64,000 nt of DNA from JAFAGX01 sp963759875 (GCA_963759875.1 CAVXBB010000017.1:496001-560000); one strand, 5' to 3'. Shown: positions 54,066 to 62,058, counted from the stretch's first letter. Notes: a model not told the origin generated them from the sequence alone. Numbers and translations are program-made.

Positions 54066-54464
54066 ATGACGCGGACATTACGAGTGACAATTCTCTTATT
54101 GCTAACGACAACCATCGTCTTTGGTTCAACTGCGGTGCTTGGCCAAGATTCAGATACTCTTCCCGAACCAACACAAAATCCATCCGCGCAGTATCGAATG
54201 TTTAGAACCAAGAACATTTACACACTATTGAAACTAGACACACGGAGCGGGCTAGTCTGGCAAGTTCAATGGGGAGAATCGAAGGATAGAGTTGTTCTGC
54301 CTATAAATGTGAACCCACGAGTCACAAATGGCGAATTGGGACGGTTCACTCTGTATCCCACAAACAACATCTACACATTCATTTTGCTCGACCAACAAGA
54401 TGGCCGCGTGTGGCAGGTCCAGTGGAGTTGGGATCACGACCGCTTCATTGCACCGATTGAATGA
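54066..54464 (+). CDS. Secreted protein with a tandem internal repeat (cargo)
   Basis: ATG 54066 follows AGGAGG by seven bases; product of 132 residues with signal peptide (TLRVTILLLLTTTIVFGSTA). Mature part holds two copies of a ~40-residue unit: YRMFRTKNIYTLLKLDTRSG followed by LVWQVQWG (about 43-70), and RFTLYPTNNIYTFILLDQQD followed by GRVWQVQWS (about 93-121). Aromatic and Trp-rich, beta-type. Placed between integrase and packaging genes on the opposite strand to the late block, the usual spot for a lysogenic-conversion gene. Function unknown. Confidence 0.75.
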   Translation: MTRTLRVTILLLLTTTIVFGSTAVLGQDSDTLPEPTQNPSAQYRMFRTKNIYTLLKLDTRSGLVWQVQWGESKDRVVLPINVNPRVTNGELGRFTLYPTNNIYTFILLDQQDGRVWQVQWSWDHDRFIAPIE

Positions 54465-54488
54465 AGTTTCCCGCGCCGACTTTAGGCG

Positions 54489-54494
54489 TATAAT
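54489..54494 (+). promoter_or_regulatory. -10 element of the 54505 gene
   Basis: TATAAT ten bases before ATG 54505; no clear -35. Supports separate expression of the small cargo gene. Confidence 0.45.
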
Positions 54495-54504
54495 TCGCGG
54501 CGCT

Positions 54505-54786
54505 ATGACACCCGAAGAACATATGCTTATGCTGAATCTGTTTTTCAAAGAAAGGCAGGGAGTAAGAGTCCTGCTCAATATGCTCAGGAGTCGCGGCGTT
54601 TTGACTCCTGACGACGAACAGGCTTTTGCTTCAGCCCAGAATCAAGACATCGGATCGAATGCCGCGATTTTTTATGAGGCAAAGACAGCTTACCTTCAGA
54701 TGGCCCATTCAATGGGAATACAGACAGGCTTAGAGAACTTGCCAGAGCCGCCCGTAGAATTCTTTCGAGTTCCTCCAAAGTCTTAA
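54505..54786 (+). CDS. Hypothetical 93-residue protein (cargo)
   Basis: MTPEEHMLMLNLFFKERQGV, then helical segments LLNMLRSRGVLTPDDEQAFA and AKTAYLQMAHSMGIQTGLEN, ending in VEFFRVPPKS. Likely a small all-helical cytoplasmic protein. It has its own -10 just upstream and lies beside the secreted-protein gene on the strand opposite to the phage late genes. A minus-strand frame overlaps it (54584-54844) but is judged less convincing. No family recognised. Confidence 0.6.
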   Translation: MTPEEHMLMLNLFFKERQGVRVLLNMLRSRGVLTPDDEQAFASAQNQDIGSNAAIFYEAKTAYLQMAHSMGIQTGLENLPEPPVEFFRVPPKS

Positions 54787-54816
54787 CGTTTTGCGTTGTC
54801 ACGATGACTCCCTTTT

Positions 54817-55563
54817 CTAGCGCGAGCACTGATCCGCAAACCAACCTGGACCCGCTGATGAGATAGCTATGATTTGTTTCGTAACCGGCTCTGTCGCATC
54901 ATAAGAAGCCTCGATACCGGGCAAAAATGCGGCCTCGTCGAAAATCACGATTGTTGGATGAAACATTCTTATCTGATCTTCCCCGCTGGGGATGCCGTAG
55001 AGCTTTCCACCATCGGCCCATTCCAGGGATAGCGCAGTCGGGTCCCGCTTTAGCGGATGAAGTTTCTTGAGCCAATCTACTTGGTTTCGATACAAAATGG
55101 CTGAATACTCAACAAGCCGTCGCGCTTTTTCCTCTTTCGAGGTTTGGATTACAACCTCTGCTTTGGTCCATTGCGCACGATGAGTGGCGTACGCGCAAAC
55201 GGCCCAACTGGTCAGCATCTCGCGTGATTTTGGAATGAACAGGCGCTTGTGTTGCTTGAATGCCTCGAATAGCGGCACAAAGTATGACTTCCTGGGAAAC
55301 GGCGCGATGAAGGGAACGCCCTGCTCCAGGTAATGCGGATTTTCAGTTGCAGACCAGTTCTGAGCCCAGTACAGCGGGTCCTCTGCGCATTTCGCATCTT
55401 CCCTGTCATATCGTGCCGACTGAAGAAATGCATCAATGCGCGCTAGTTCTTCCGCGTCCAGCTTGAGCAGGTCCTCGCGGCCGAGCTGCCGCAGACGGCT
55501 AGTTAACTCTGTCTCGGCTAGACTCGGCACCAAGGGCCTCCAATGATTCCAAAATCCCTGCAA
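54817..55563 (-). CDS. Terminase large subunit, ATPase domain only
   Basis: 248 residues. Walker-A-like element RLFIPKSREMLTSWAVCAYA, KAEVVIQTSKEEKARRLVEY, Walker B with catalytic Glu TIVIFDEAAFLPG, and coupling motif QIIAISSAGPGWFADQ. This is a complete terminase ATPase, but the frame stops at 54817, just after motif III; the RNase-H-like nuclease domain (usually ~200 further residues) is absent, as are all genes that normally follow. The start is uncertain: it overlaps the small-subunit gene by 65 bases. Truncation or specialised ATPase-only form. Confidence 0.78.
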   Translation of the reverse strand: MQGFWNHWRPLVPSLAETELTSRLRQLGREDLLKLDAEELARIDAFLQSARYDREDAKCAEDPLYWAQNWSATENPHYLEQGVPFIAPFPRKSYFVPLFEAFKQHKRLFIPKSREMLTSWAVCAYATHRAQWTKAEVVIQTSKEEKARRLVEYSAILYRNQVDWLKKLHPLKRDPTALSLEWADGGKLYGIPSGEDQIRMFHPTIVIFDEAAFLPGIEASYDATEPVTKQIIAISSAGPGWFADQCSR

Positions 55564-55888
55564 CGTGTTCTTCTGGCGTCCGCGTCACGTTCAGGTCTAC
55601 TGCCTGAATTGGCCTGCCCTCCGTGCGATCCGCGATAAATTCCGCTGCCTTCACACTTGGAGGGGAATTACCTGGGCCACAAGCGAGCTTCCAAAGTTTT
55701 TCCGCGAGCACCCTAACGTAAGTTTTGCCGTCTGGGTCATTCGGGTGCCGTTCTCCAGACAAGTTCTTTAACTCCTTGCTGAGACGAATTAGTCCTCTCA
55801 GGTTCTCAGGATTGCCGCTCTCGCCCTTCCGGAACATCTTCAGGTTGCGCTTTGAATTCGGGTCTTGCCCGCTACCTTTTCCGCCCAT
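55499..55888 (-). CDS. Terminase small subunit-like protein
   Basis: 129 residues: MGGKGSGQDPNSKRNLKMFR, KGESGNPENLRGLIRLSKEL (DUF5681-type N-terminus with K-G-x-S-G-N-P), then TYVRVLAEKLWKLACGPGNS and AAEFIADRTEGRPIQAVDLN, the stretch typical of phage small terminases that bind pac DNA. It precedes the large subunit in the same direction. Confidence 0.75.
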   Translation of the reverse strand: MGGKGSGQDPNSKRNLKMFRKGESGNPENLRGLIRLSKELKNLSGERHPNDPDGKTYVRVLAEKLWKLACGPGNSPPSVKAAEFIADRTEGRPIQAVDLNVTRTPEEHVAGILESLEALGAESSRDRVN

Positions 55889-55894
55889 GATCTC

Positions 55895-57112
55895 TCACCT
55901 GACTACGTACTCATTCCACGATGCTGGATTAGTCCAAAAGTCTGACGCTGGTTTCGGCTTTGCTGTCGTGACTGCCTTCTGCGTCCTGTTGATGACAGTC
56001 TGCGGAATCTTCAGATCAGGAAAATACTGCTGCAAACTCATCGTTTGCCAAGCTTCCGGCCCTACATCTCCGAACTGATGACGAAATCGCGTGTTCTCCA
56101 GGTATGTGTCTCGGAATGCGTCCAACTCTTCCGGCGAAAAATCGTCAATGATCTTGTTGATGATTCGGTTGTCAGCCACTCCGGGCTTTAGCTGTGCTTC
56201 TGCGCTCACGTTGATTCCGCGGGAGCGCGCAACGGCTAGAAGATTCTTGTTGTTCTGACCTGTCAGTACCTGACGCAATGCGCTGTCACCTGAAAGCGTG
56301 CGCGGGATACTCTGACCTGCATCTGCAGGTAGCTGGGAACCTTGTTCCTGTGGCGCGGGTCCTTCGCTTGCCTGTGCCGTGGGTCTGGGCAGTGTCGAAA
56401 GCGCTTCGCCCGTTTCTGATGCGGCGCGCGCGTTTGGATTCGGCAGTGCAGACAACCCCTGAGACTCAAGCAGTGCTGGGTCTGGCGTCGGAGGTCCGAG
56501 AGGTTCCTTCGCCATTGCTGGAACTTTGCCAGTACCTTGCGGTTCCTTTCCTCCGCTCTGGAACCAGGGCAACATCTCTGCGTATGGGGGAACAAATTTC
56601 CCAACATATGGAATTTGGCGCGCTTTGCTGATTAACTCACTTCCAGCCATACCCGAAATCCACGGGTGTGCTCTGGCGAATGCTCTAGCAGCCGGTATTG
56701 CTACGTCAGCAACTGGAGCAGCCGCTCCAAGCGCTGCAGCGCCTCCAATCATTTCTCCAAGTTCATCCGGAGCGTTCTGAATTGAGCGCGGTACTTTTGT
56801 GCTGGCAAGGCTACGCTGAGCAACTGGCCCTGTTGAGTCACCAACATCGGTTGGACCGCCCTGAAGCAATCCCAGAAAGGAAGTCTGCATGTCTGGCTGA
56901 GGGGCAGATGGTGCAGCACCTCGCAGCTGAAATCCTGCATTGATCGCATCGTGCACGCGATCCACCGGAACAAGCCCCGCTTCTCCGGTCGGCGCTGTCA
57001 GTTCCGCTGCAAGCTTGAAACCAGATTTGACCGCATCAGAGACTCGCTCTTGCGGAATATCTCCGGGAGTTCCATCAGGCGCAAGCATCGGAATCATCGG
57101 CGAATTACTCAC
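55895..57112 (-). CDS. Phage protein with repeated D-G-x-P-G-x-V/I-P motif (internal-virion-like)
   Basis: 405 residues. N-terminal tandem repeat: MLAPDGTPGDIPQERVSDAV then KSGFKL, and again GEAGLVPVDRVHDAINAGFQ. The middle is Pro/Ala/Gln-rich with a glycine-rich hydrophobic stretch (GEMIGGAAALGAAAPVADVA) that could insert in a membrane, and the C-terminal part contains LSGDSALRQVLTGQNNKNLL and SPEELDAFRDTYLENTRFRH. This composition is found in phage ejection or internal-virion proteins. No enzyme motif. It overlaps the next upstream gene by four bases. Confidence 0.6.
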   Translation of the reverse strand: MSNSPMIPMLAPDGTPGDIPQERVSDAVKSGFKLAAELTAPTGEAGLVPVDRVHDAINAGFQLRGAAPSAPQPDMQTSFLGLLQGGPTDVGDSTGPVAQRSLASTKVPRSIQNAPDELGEMIGGAAALGAAAPVADVAIPAARAFARAHPWISGMAGSELISKARQIPYVGKFVPPYAEMLPWFQSGGKEPQGTGKVPAMAKEPLGPPTPDPALLESQGLSALPNPNARAASETGEALSTLPRPTAQASEGPAPQEQGSQLPADAGQSIPRTLSGDSALRQVLTGQNNKNLLAVARSRGINVSAEAQLKPGVADNRIINKIIDDFSPEELDAFRDTYLENTRFRHQFGDVGPEAWQTMSLQQYFPDLKIPQTVINRTQKAVTTAKPKPASDFWTNPASWNEYVVR

Positions 57113-58698
57113 CGCTTGCGCCCTCCGAATGCCGTGAATGGATCAGGCGGCTGCGAGCCTCCGCCAGACGTATCTGCCTGCCCAAAGTTCGGAGTTGCAT
57201 TCATGCCAGACTTGAACGTGTCCTTCAGAGCTTTTTGCTTGCCACTGAGCAGTTCGTCAGCGGTCTTCAATGCACCAGATAGCTGCTTCCACGAACTTGC
57301 ATTGTTGATCGATTCTGCAAGTTGATCTCGCTCGCCTGCAGTACCGCCTCCAGCAACTACGGCTTTCCCGACTTCCCCTGAAAAGAATTGTCGAGCGATG
57401 TTGAAGTTCGTAACGCTGTCACTACCAAACTGAACTCCTATTGCATTACCGAGCGCATTGAACGAACGAACTGAGCCGTTGTCGAGCTGGCCGGCGAGAT
57501 TGTTGAAGGTTTGCATATGTCGGCGTGCCGTGTCGATTGCATTCAGATTTTGCGAGTAAGAACCGCTGGTGAAGGAATCGAGCACTTTCTTGGCAGCGTC
57601 ATAGTTGCCCTGGAAGTAATTCGGGTACTTCTGCTCAATCGCAGACATTAGCCCGAAAGACGCACCTGGAAATCTCCCCATGCGCGCGACTGCGGTTTGC
57701 AGGTCCATCTTGCCTTGTCCAACAGCGTCAACCACGGCCTGGTATTCAGGACTCTGCGGATTGCCAGCTACGCCCATTTGCGCATTAATCACGGCCATCG
57801 GACTTGCAACGCCCATGTCTTTAATCGTGTTGCCTTGGTTGTCAACGAGCAATGAGCGGCCATTGGCCTGTACCTGCCGGATGCCGCGATTCACAATCTC
57901 GTTGGCAGTGTTCTTTAGTTTCAACGGAACCAAGTCACCCGGTTGCTTCCCGAGAATTGGAGCCTCTTCTGCGGTGAGTGGTGCAAGGCCAGCAGACGTG
58001 ACAGGCTGCTTCGTGCGTAGATCGATCAAGCCTACATTTGGATCGTCTTTATAGTTCGCAGCCTCTGCCTGCGCCTGTTCTAAAGCTTCGCGAGTTGGAA
58101 TCGCTCCAGCTTCCGCGGTTGCCTTGCCTGCATTCGCATTGGCTGCGTTGGCTTCAGCTGTACTCTTGTTGATGTCGGCATTCGACTTCAACAGCGCAAA
58201 CAATGTCTGAGGCAGAGCAGTGCGAGTTTGCAGGTCAAGTAGTTGATTTTCTAGATTGCCGCGCTGAACGTTTTGAGTCTGGAGCGCTTGCTGATATGGA
58301 ACCGTCTGCAGGAAACCTGCTCCGAAACCTCCGCCGAATCCGGCATTTCTCCCTGTTGCCGCGTAAGTCTGCGCATTAGCCTGCATGCCCGATGCTGCGC
58401 CAGTTAAACCTCCCTTGAGTATCTGCATGAGCTTCTGAGCTTTGTTAGGCGCGGGTGCTGGCGGTTGCTGCGCTCCGCCGCGGAAAATGTTCAGCAGATC
58501 GTTGTACGTCATGCCGCCTTGCGATGGAGGATTCTGTTGCGGCTGCGCTCCTAGGTTTGGTGAGCCCTGCTGATCTACGGAAGGACGCGAAGCTGCTTGT
58601 GCTTCGTCCAAATCTGCGAACGGCTGATCCTGCGGCATCGGAGGTTGTGACTGCAGGTACTGCGTAAGAAAATATGGAAGTTGTGATGGAAGGCCCAT
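57109..58698 (-). CDS. Putative phage internal virion / DNA-ejection protein
   Basis: 529 residues. Gln/Pro-rich N-terminus, glycine-rich segment GFGGGFGAGFLQTVPY, a coiled or helical Ala-rich region (STAEANAANANAGKATAEAG), and a conserved-looking C-terminal domain: LNAIDTARRHMQTFNNLAGQ, VRSFNALGNAIGVQFGSDSV, TNFNIARQFFSGEVGKAVVA with GGGTAGERDQLAESINNASS. This C-terminal block resembles structural proteins of podovirus-type phages. It overlaps the following 405-residue gene by four bases, so the two are coupled. Confidence 0.6.
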   Translation of the reverse strand: MGLPSQLPYFLTQYLQSQPPMPQDQPFADLDEAQAASRPSVDQQGSPNLGAQPQQNPPSQGGMTYNDLLNIFRGGAQQPPAPAPNKAQKLMQILKGGLTGAASGMQANAQTYAATGRNAGFGGGFGAGFLQTVPYQQALQTQNVQRGNLENQLLDLQTRTALPQTLFALLKSNADINKSTAEANAANANAGKATAEAGAIPTREALEQAQAEAANYKDDPNVGLIDLRTKQPVTSAGLAPLTAEEAPILGKQPGDLVPLKLKNTANEIVNRGIRQVQANGRSLLVDNQGNTIKDMGVASPMAVINAQMGVAGNPQSPEYQAVVDAVGQGKMDLQTAVARMGRFPGASFGLMSAIEQKYPNYFQGNYDAAKKVLDSFTSGSYSQNLNAIDTARRHMQTFNNLAGQLDNGSVRSFNALGNAIGVQFGSDSVTNFNIARQFFSGEVGKAVVAGGGTAGERDQLAESINNASSWKQLSGALKTADELLSGKQKALKDTFKSGMNATPNFGQADTSGGGSQPPDPFTAFGGRKR

Positions 58699-58905
58699 CT
58701 AAGACACCCCCGCGATTCGCATCAGGCCCTGGCCTGCTGGCACAAAGATGCCAGTCTGTCCAAGATCATCTTCCAACTGTCGCACCGCTGCGATCAGTTG
58801 AAACGCACTCGCCAACGCCCGCAGTTTTTCGTCTACACTTGTCGGCGCTTGCATGACTGTGTCAACGATCTGCGCGGTAACAGCGTCAACCTCTTCGTCG
58901 ATCAC
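58699..58905 (-). CDS. Small phage-element protein, 68 residues
   Basis: MIDEEVDAVTAQIVDTVMQA and KLRALASAFQLIAAVRQLED: an acidic, helical protein. Overlaps the upstream 147-residue gene by four bases and abuts the 529-residue gene. No family recognised; its position suggests a chaperone or structural accessory role, which is inference. Confidence 0.55.
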   Translation of the reverse strand: MIDEEVDAVTAQIVDTVMQAPTSVDEKLRALASAFQLIAAVRQLEDDLGQTGIFVPAGQGLMRIAGVS

Positions 58906-59345
58906 AGAATCCCTCGCGATTTCTCGTAGTCGCCAAACAAATCCCGATTGGTGCGCATCTTGCCCGGTGGCTGATTCCCTGAGCCCGACGCAACGCGCGG
59001 TTTGCCCTTCTGCGGAAAGCCGCTAATGAGCGGGTTATCTGCCTGACCGGCAGGTTTGTAACTCGCAGCATGCCCAGTCGCGGTATTCATTGCCGACTGA
59101 GACATCGGCCGCGAACTGACTGGACGTAGTGACGCAGCAAAAGCCTTCAGGGTCTTGCCCGCACGGTATGCGGGATGCGTTCCCACGTTCAGATTCGCTC
59201 CAGGTGCTGGATTGCGAAACGGCTCAGGCGATTGATTGACGAACTGCTGAGCTTGCGCCTTCCCGCTCAGGACATTGCCACTGGATGGGCTAGGCCGCAT
59301 CCGTGGTTTTGCGCCAGTTATTGGTAAACCGCGTTTAGTGATCAT
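58902..59345 (-). CDS. Basic, Pro/Gly-rich element protein
   Basis: 147 residues, low in hydrophobics, rich in Gly, Pro, Lys, Arg and Asn (MITKRGLPITGAKPRMRPSP; NPLISGFPQKGKPRVASGSG), C-terminal NRDLFGDYEKSRGIL. Probably disordered and DNA- or capsid-associated. Part of the co-directional block; function unknown. Confidence 0.5.
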   Translation of the reverse strand: MITKRGLPITGAKPRMRPSPSSGNVLSGKAQAQQFVNQSPEPFRNPAPGANLNVGTHPAYRAGKTLKAFAASLRPVSSRPMSQSAMNTATGHAASYKPAGQADNPLISGFPQKGKPRVASGSGNQPPGKMRTNRDLFGDYEKSRGIL

Positions 59346-59357
59346 TGAATTCCTTCC

Positions 59358-59732
59358 TTACAATTTGTGATTAACGTACTTCTTCCACATCTGCGGATCA
59401 TGCCAGAACTGCTCATCTTCCGACGTGTTGGGCTTTGTTGCTGCGCTCTGCTTTCCGTAGACCGTATCGGCAAACGCCCGCAGTGCAGGCGGGTCGCGCC
59501 TAATCGGATGATTGGGGCCCAACATGTCGATGAGTTCCCGAATGTGTGGATCATCAAGCGGATCATCTTCCGGCTGCTCGGGTGTCTCTGGCGCTGTTGT
59601 TCTCTCCGGATCGCCATTCTCATCCTGCCAGGTCGTTTCCTGTCCAACGCTATTGAGTGGCCTTCGCCGCTCACGAAAGGATGGTCCATCGGGGCTTGCG
59701 GGGTTGCGCGCTGAGTCACTGTGATAAGGCAT
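59358..59732 (-). CDS. Acidic element protein, 124 residues
   Basis: N-terminal low-complexity part (NPASPDGPSFRERRRPLNSV; ETPEQPEDDPLDDPHIRELI) and a short helical C-terminal part, DEQFWHDPQMWKKYVNHKL. The ending is similar in character to the C-terminus of the 405-residue protein (SDFWTNPASWNEYVVR): both end in a W/F-W-x-x-P-x-x-W-x-x-Y-V motif, possibly a shared docking peptide. Confidence 0.5.
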   Translation of the reverse strand: MPYHSDSARNPASPDGPSFRERRRPLNSVGQETTWQDENGDPERTTAPETPEQPEDDPLDDPHIRELIDMLGPNHPIRRDPPALRAFADTVYGKQSAATKPNTSEDEQFWHDPQMWKKYVNHKL

Positions 59733-60659
59733 CTAGAGCCTGCCATGGTTCTGCCGGTACAACTCAAGCCCTTCCGAGTCGTATATGTCGTTATTTGTTC
59801 GAAACATCGGCGGCTGCGAACTTCTCTGTCTGCGACTTTCCTCCGCTGCATTCACGAGGTCCGGCTGATTCAATTTCTGCAGAATAGGCCGGAAGACATT
59901 TTCGTAATAAGCATCAGCGACGCGCATACAGACCTCGGGAGGTATTTGAACTTGGTACCCCAGTGCGCGCGCTGCTCCATTCACAAAGAAAGTCGCCGCT
60001 TCCGGGGAGTTGACTATATCCGCTGAGGCGTCCAGCCCCGTCTGGTCAACCGTTCCGGCCAAATTTAGGTTGGCACGAACACAGTACTGGGAAAATGACT
60101 GCGCGTCCGCAGGCCGCGAGCGCGGGTCCTCTTGTAGGACATTTTTTATAAAACCGCGAGTGAATGCGTCTGCAAGAGGTTGTGGAATTTCGCCGAGCGT
60201 CTCGGGTGTGGCACCGGCCCCGTATAGCTGCACAGCATTTACAGCCAATTTGGTTAAGTCCTCACCAACTGCCGCGAGGTCAACGTTGTCAGCGCCGAGC
60301 GCCGCGACGAACTTACTGGTTCCCAACTCATCGACCAAGCCAAGCTGCCGAACCGTTTCCCCTAATTCTGAATTGAACTGCTGGCACTGTTCGTAGGTCG
60401 GCGGCTCGGGTTGCGGCTGCGTTTGTTCAGGCTGCTGTGCCTGTTGCACGTACTCGCCAAGTTCCGCCAGTTCTTCAGTGCCTTGCGCTGCCTCTTCTTC
60501 GGCCTGTTCCTGTGCCTCTTCAGACTCGGATGCAGGAAGCATGAACGAATCTTCGTCTGCGAGAGCGCCTTCGTGCGGGATGTAACCGACGATGTTGCTA
60601 TCGTCGCCTAAGATTGAATCGGCGATCGCGTCTTGCTCGATTACGTTCTCGATTGGCAT
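59733..60659 (-). CDS. Acidic 308-residue element protein (possible scaffold/structural)
   Basis: Starts MPIENVIEQDAIADSILGDD, then a strongly acidic Gln/Glu-rich region (SEEAQEQAEEEAAQGTEELA; PEQTQPQPEPP), followed by a helical domain (QFNSELGETVRQLGLVDELG; LTKLAVNAVQLYGAGATPET) and a C-terminal VADAYYENVFRPILQKLNQP. The acidic N-terminus plus helical core is reminiscent of phage scaffold or assembly proteins, but no sequence signature proves it. Confidence 0.5.
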   Translation of the reverse strand: MPIENVIEQDAIADSILGDDSNIVGYIPHEGALADEDSFMLPASESEEAQEQAEEEAAQGTEELAELGEYVQQAQQPEQTQPQPEPPTYEQCQQFNSELGETVRQLGLVDELGTSKFVAALGADNVDLAAVGEDLTKLAVNAVQLYGAGATPETLGEIPQPLADAFTRGFIKNVLQEDPRSRPADAQSFSQYCVRANLNLAGTVDQTGLDASADIVNSPEAATFFVNGAARALGYQVQIPPEVCMRVADAYYENVFRPILQKLNQPDLVNAAEESRRQRSSQPPMFRTNNDIYDSEGLELYRQNHGRL

Positions 60660-60669
60660 GATTGTTCCC

Positions 60670-60885
60670 TTAACTCAGCACCGTACCGAGTGCGGTGTGC
60701 CCAACGCTTGATATAACCAACGTGCCGTGACCGCCGTTGGTCTTGCCATTTCCAGATAGCGCGCTGGAGATGCCGGCAAAGTCTGAACTGCTCGCCGCGA
60801 TGACATTTTCCTGAAAGTCCTCGGAACAGCGCTTGCCGCTCTGCTCGAAATGGAACGTAACTCTGAACGCTTGATTGACTGCCAT
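60670..60885 (-). CDS. Small beta-type protein, tandem copy B
   Basis: 71 residues: FRVTFHFEQSGKRCSEDFQE, NVIAASSSDFAGISSALSGN, then GGHGTLVISSVGHTALG. It aligns in pattern with the upstream 87-residue protein (F/Y-x-V-x-F-H-F/L-E-x-S; A-S-S/A-x-x-x-x-I; L-x-x-N-G; V-I-x-S-V), so the two are tandem paralogues. Unknown function; possibly small virion decoration-type proteins. Confidence 0.55.
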   Translation of the reverse strand: MAVNQAFRVTFHFEQSGKRCSEDFQENVIAASSSDFAGISSALSGNGKTNGGHGTLVISSVGHTALGTVLS

Positions 60886-60897
60886 AGTTCTCCCTTC

Positions 60898-61161
60898 TTA
60901 GACGTACACAACAGCAGGCCCCTCAGGTGCCACTGAATCCAAAATCACTACAGCGCCGCCTGGAGCGCCAAATCCGTTTGCATTGAGCACACCGAGAATC
61001 GTTGCCGGATCAGCGGAAGCGCAGCCGATGTGCACCTGCATATCCTGTTGGTTGCCCGTTCGTGCCGTATTCCCTGGAGCCGACGGATAGCCGTTCACGT
61101 TCGTGTAGTTGGCGCTGCTTTCGAGGTGAAAAACAACTTTGTACAGATTCAGCGTCGACAC
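60898..61161 (-). CDS. Small beta-type protein, tandem copy A
   Basis: 87 residues: MSTLNLYKVVFHLESSANYT, a Gly/Asn-rich loop, then MQVHIGCASADPATILGVLN and GAPGGAVVILDSVAPEG. Paralogue of the 71-residue protein encoded 13 bases downstream. It overlaps the stop of the preceding gene by one base. Confidence 0.55.
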   Translation of the reverse strand: MSTLNLYKVVFHLESSANYTNVNGYPSAPGNTARTGNQQDMQVHIGCASADPATILGVLNANGFGAPGGAVVILDSVAPEGPAVVYV

Positions 61162-61394
61162 TATTGCTTCTCCGCGGGCTGCATCGCGCCCTTCCTGATC
61201 GCTCCCAGCAACACGTTGCTGTGCTCGCTGGCGATCAGCGTTCTTTCAACTTCACAATCGATCAGGAATTGCAACAGTTCTTCTAACTGCTCAATCTCTT
61301 CTGGGCTAAATAGCCCAAAAAGAGCCTCGGCTGCCTCGGGATACAGGGCTTGCCAGGCCTTCAGCCCACTTATGAAAATCTCAGACCTGCTCAT
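61161..61394 (-). CDS. Small helical element protein, 77 residues
   Basis: MSRSEIFISGLKAWQALYPE, LFGLFSPEEIEQLEELLQFL, IDCEVERTLIASEHSNVLLG. Predicted helical, acidic centre. Overlaps the upstream gene by four bases. No family recognised. Confidence 0.5.
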   Translation of the reverse strand: MSRSEIFISGLKAWQALYPEAAEALFGLFSPEEIEQLEELLQFLIDCEVERTLIASEHSNVLLGAIRKGAMQPAEKQ

Positions 61395-61840
61395 TGTTTC
61401 TCCTTCGCTGCGCGCAGCTCATTCGCTATCTCTGCGATTAGCTCCTCGTTGCACTGTTCGCGGACTTGCCGAACGAAGCTTTCTCTGACTTCAAGTTCCA
61501 CCTGGCTTCGCATGGCTAAACAACGCTTCTCGATCTCGGCAGTGATCTCAACTGCACTCCGATTCAGTCGCTCCGTAATTTTCCGGGATAGATCCGCAGG
61601 GCGCTGTTTGGCCAAATCTCTCGCTTTTGTTTCCAGTGCTTCCTGAAGGTCGCATTCCTTGCAGCTGCCAATGTGGGGGGCACCAGACGGCAGTTCTGGG
61701 TATCCAGGGAGCCAAGTGCCGAAATACTCGCAGCCGTGACGCTCGCAGCGAATAAACCTGCTTCTCATACCGTTAGGCGATACAGTCACTACTGGCGAGG
61801 CTTGCGGCTGTGGTTTGCGTACAAGGTCAGATAAGCTCAT
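61391..61840 (-). CDS. Zinc-finger-like and coiled-coil protein, 149 residues
   Basis: N-terminal Cys/His cluster: RFIRCERHGCEYFGTW and PHIGSCKECDLQEALE (C-x3-H-x-C ... C-x2-C), consistent with a small metal-binding module, then a long charged helix (DLSRKITERLNRSAVEITAE to LIAEIANELRAAKEKQ). Overlaps the HTH gene by four bases. Might bind DNA or another protein; function not known. Confidence 0.55.
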   Translation of the reverse strand: MSLSDLVRKPQPQASPVVTVSPNGMRSRFIRCERHGCEYFGTWLPGYPELPSGAPHIGSCKECDLQEALETKARDLAKQRPADLSRKITERLNRSAVEITAEIEKRCLAMRSQVELEVRESFVRQVREQCNEELIAEIANELRAAKEKQ

Positions 61841-62049
61841 GCCTGGGCCGCCTGGCGAAGGATTTCGATTGCCTTCTCGGTTTGGTCCGCATGCTGAGCA
61901 AGCACGCCGTGCAGGGCGCGCTCTTCAATCGGGTCCAGCTGAACGTCACCATTTAGAAACTGGTAGAGCTTGAAGCGGCTGAGATTGGCTTCGCGTGCTA
62001 GTGCGATTTGGGAGAGTCCTAAGCGGTCGATTACTTGTCTCAGGTCCAT
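61837..62049 (-). CDS. Small HTH regulator
   Basis: 70 residues from ATG 62049: MDLRQVIDRLGLSQIALARE with ANLSRFKLYQFLNGDVQLDP, an XRE-type helix-turn-helix, and a short C-terminal helical tail. The frame is open further upstream, but that part overlaps operator-like repeats. The palindrome TTCAACA-N4-TGTTGAA lies 10 bases before the start, which fits autoregulation. First gene of the co-directional block leading to the terminases, so it may control it. Confidence 0.65.
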   Translation of the reverse strand: MDLRQVIDRLGLSQIALAREANLSRFKLYQFLNGDVQLDPIEERALHGVLAQHADQTEKAIEILRQAAQA

Positions 62050-62058
62050 AGAAGTCTC

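Noticed and set aside
54584..54844. Minus-strand frame after the terminase with AAGGGAG before a GTG (VTTQNVKTLEELERILRAAL)
   Set aside because: The ribosome site and first 25 residues look plausible, but the rest is low-quality and it overlaps the plus-strand 93-residue gene with its own -10. Left open rather than annotated.
61837..62049. HTH protein as antitoxin of a toxin-antitoxin pair with the 149-residue Cys protein
   Set aside because: No toxin fold is recognisable, and the gene order continues into a long phage-type block.
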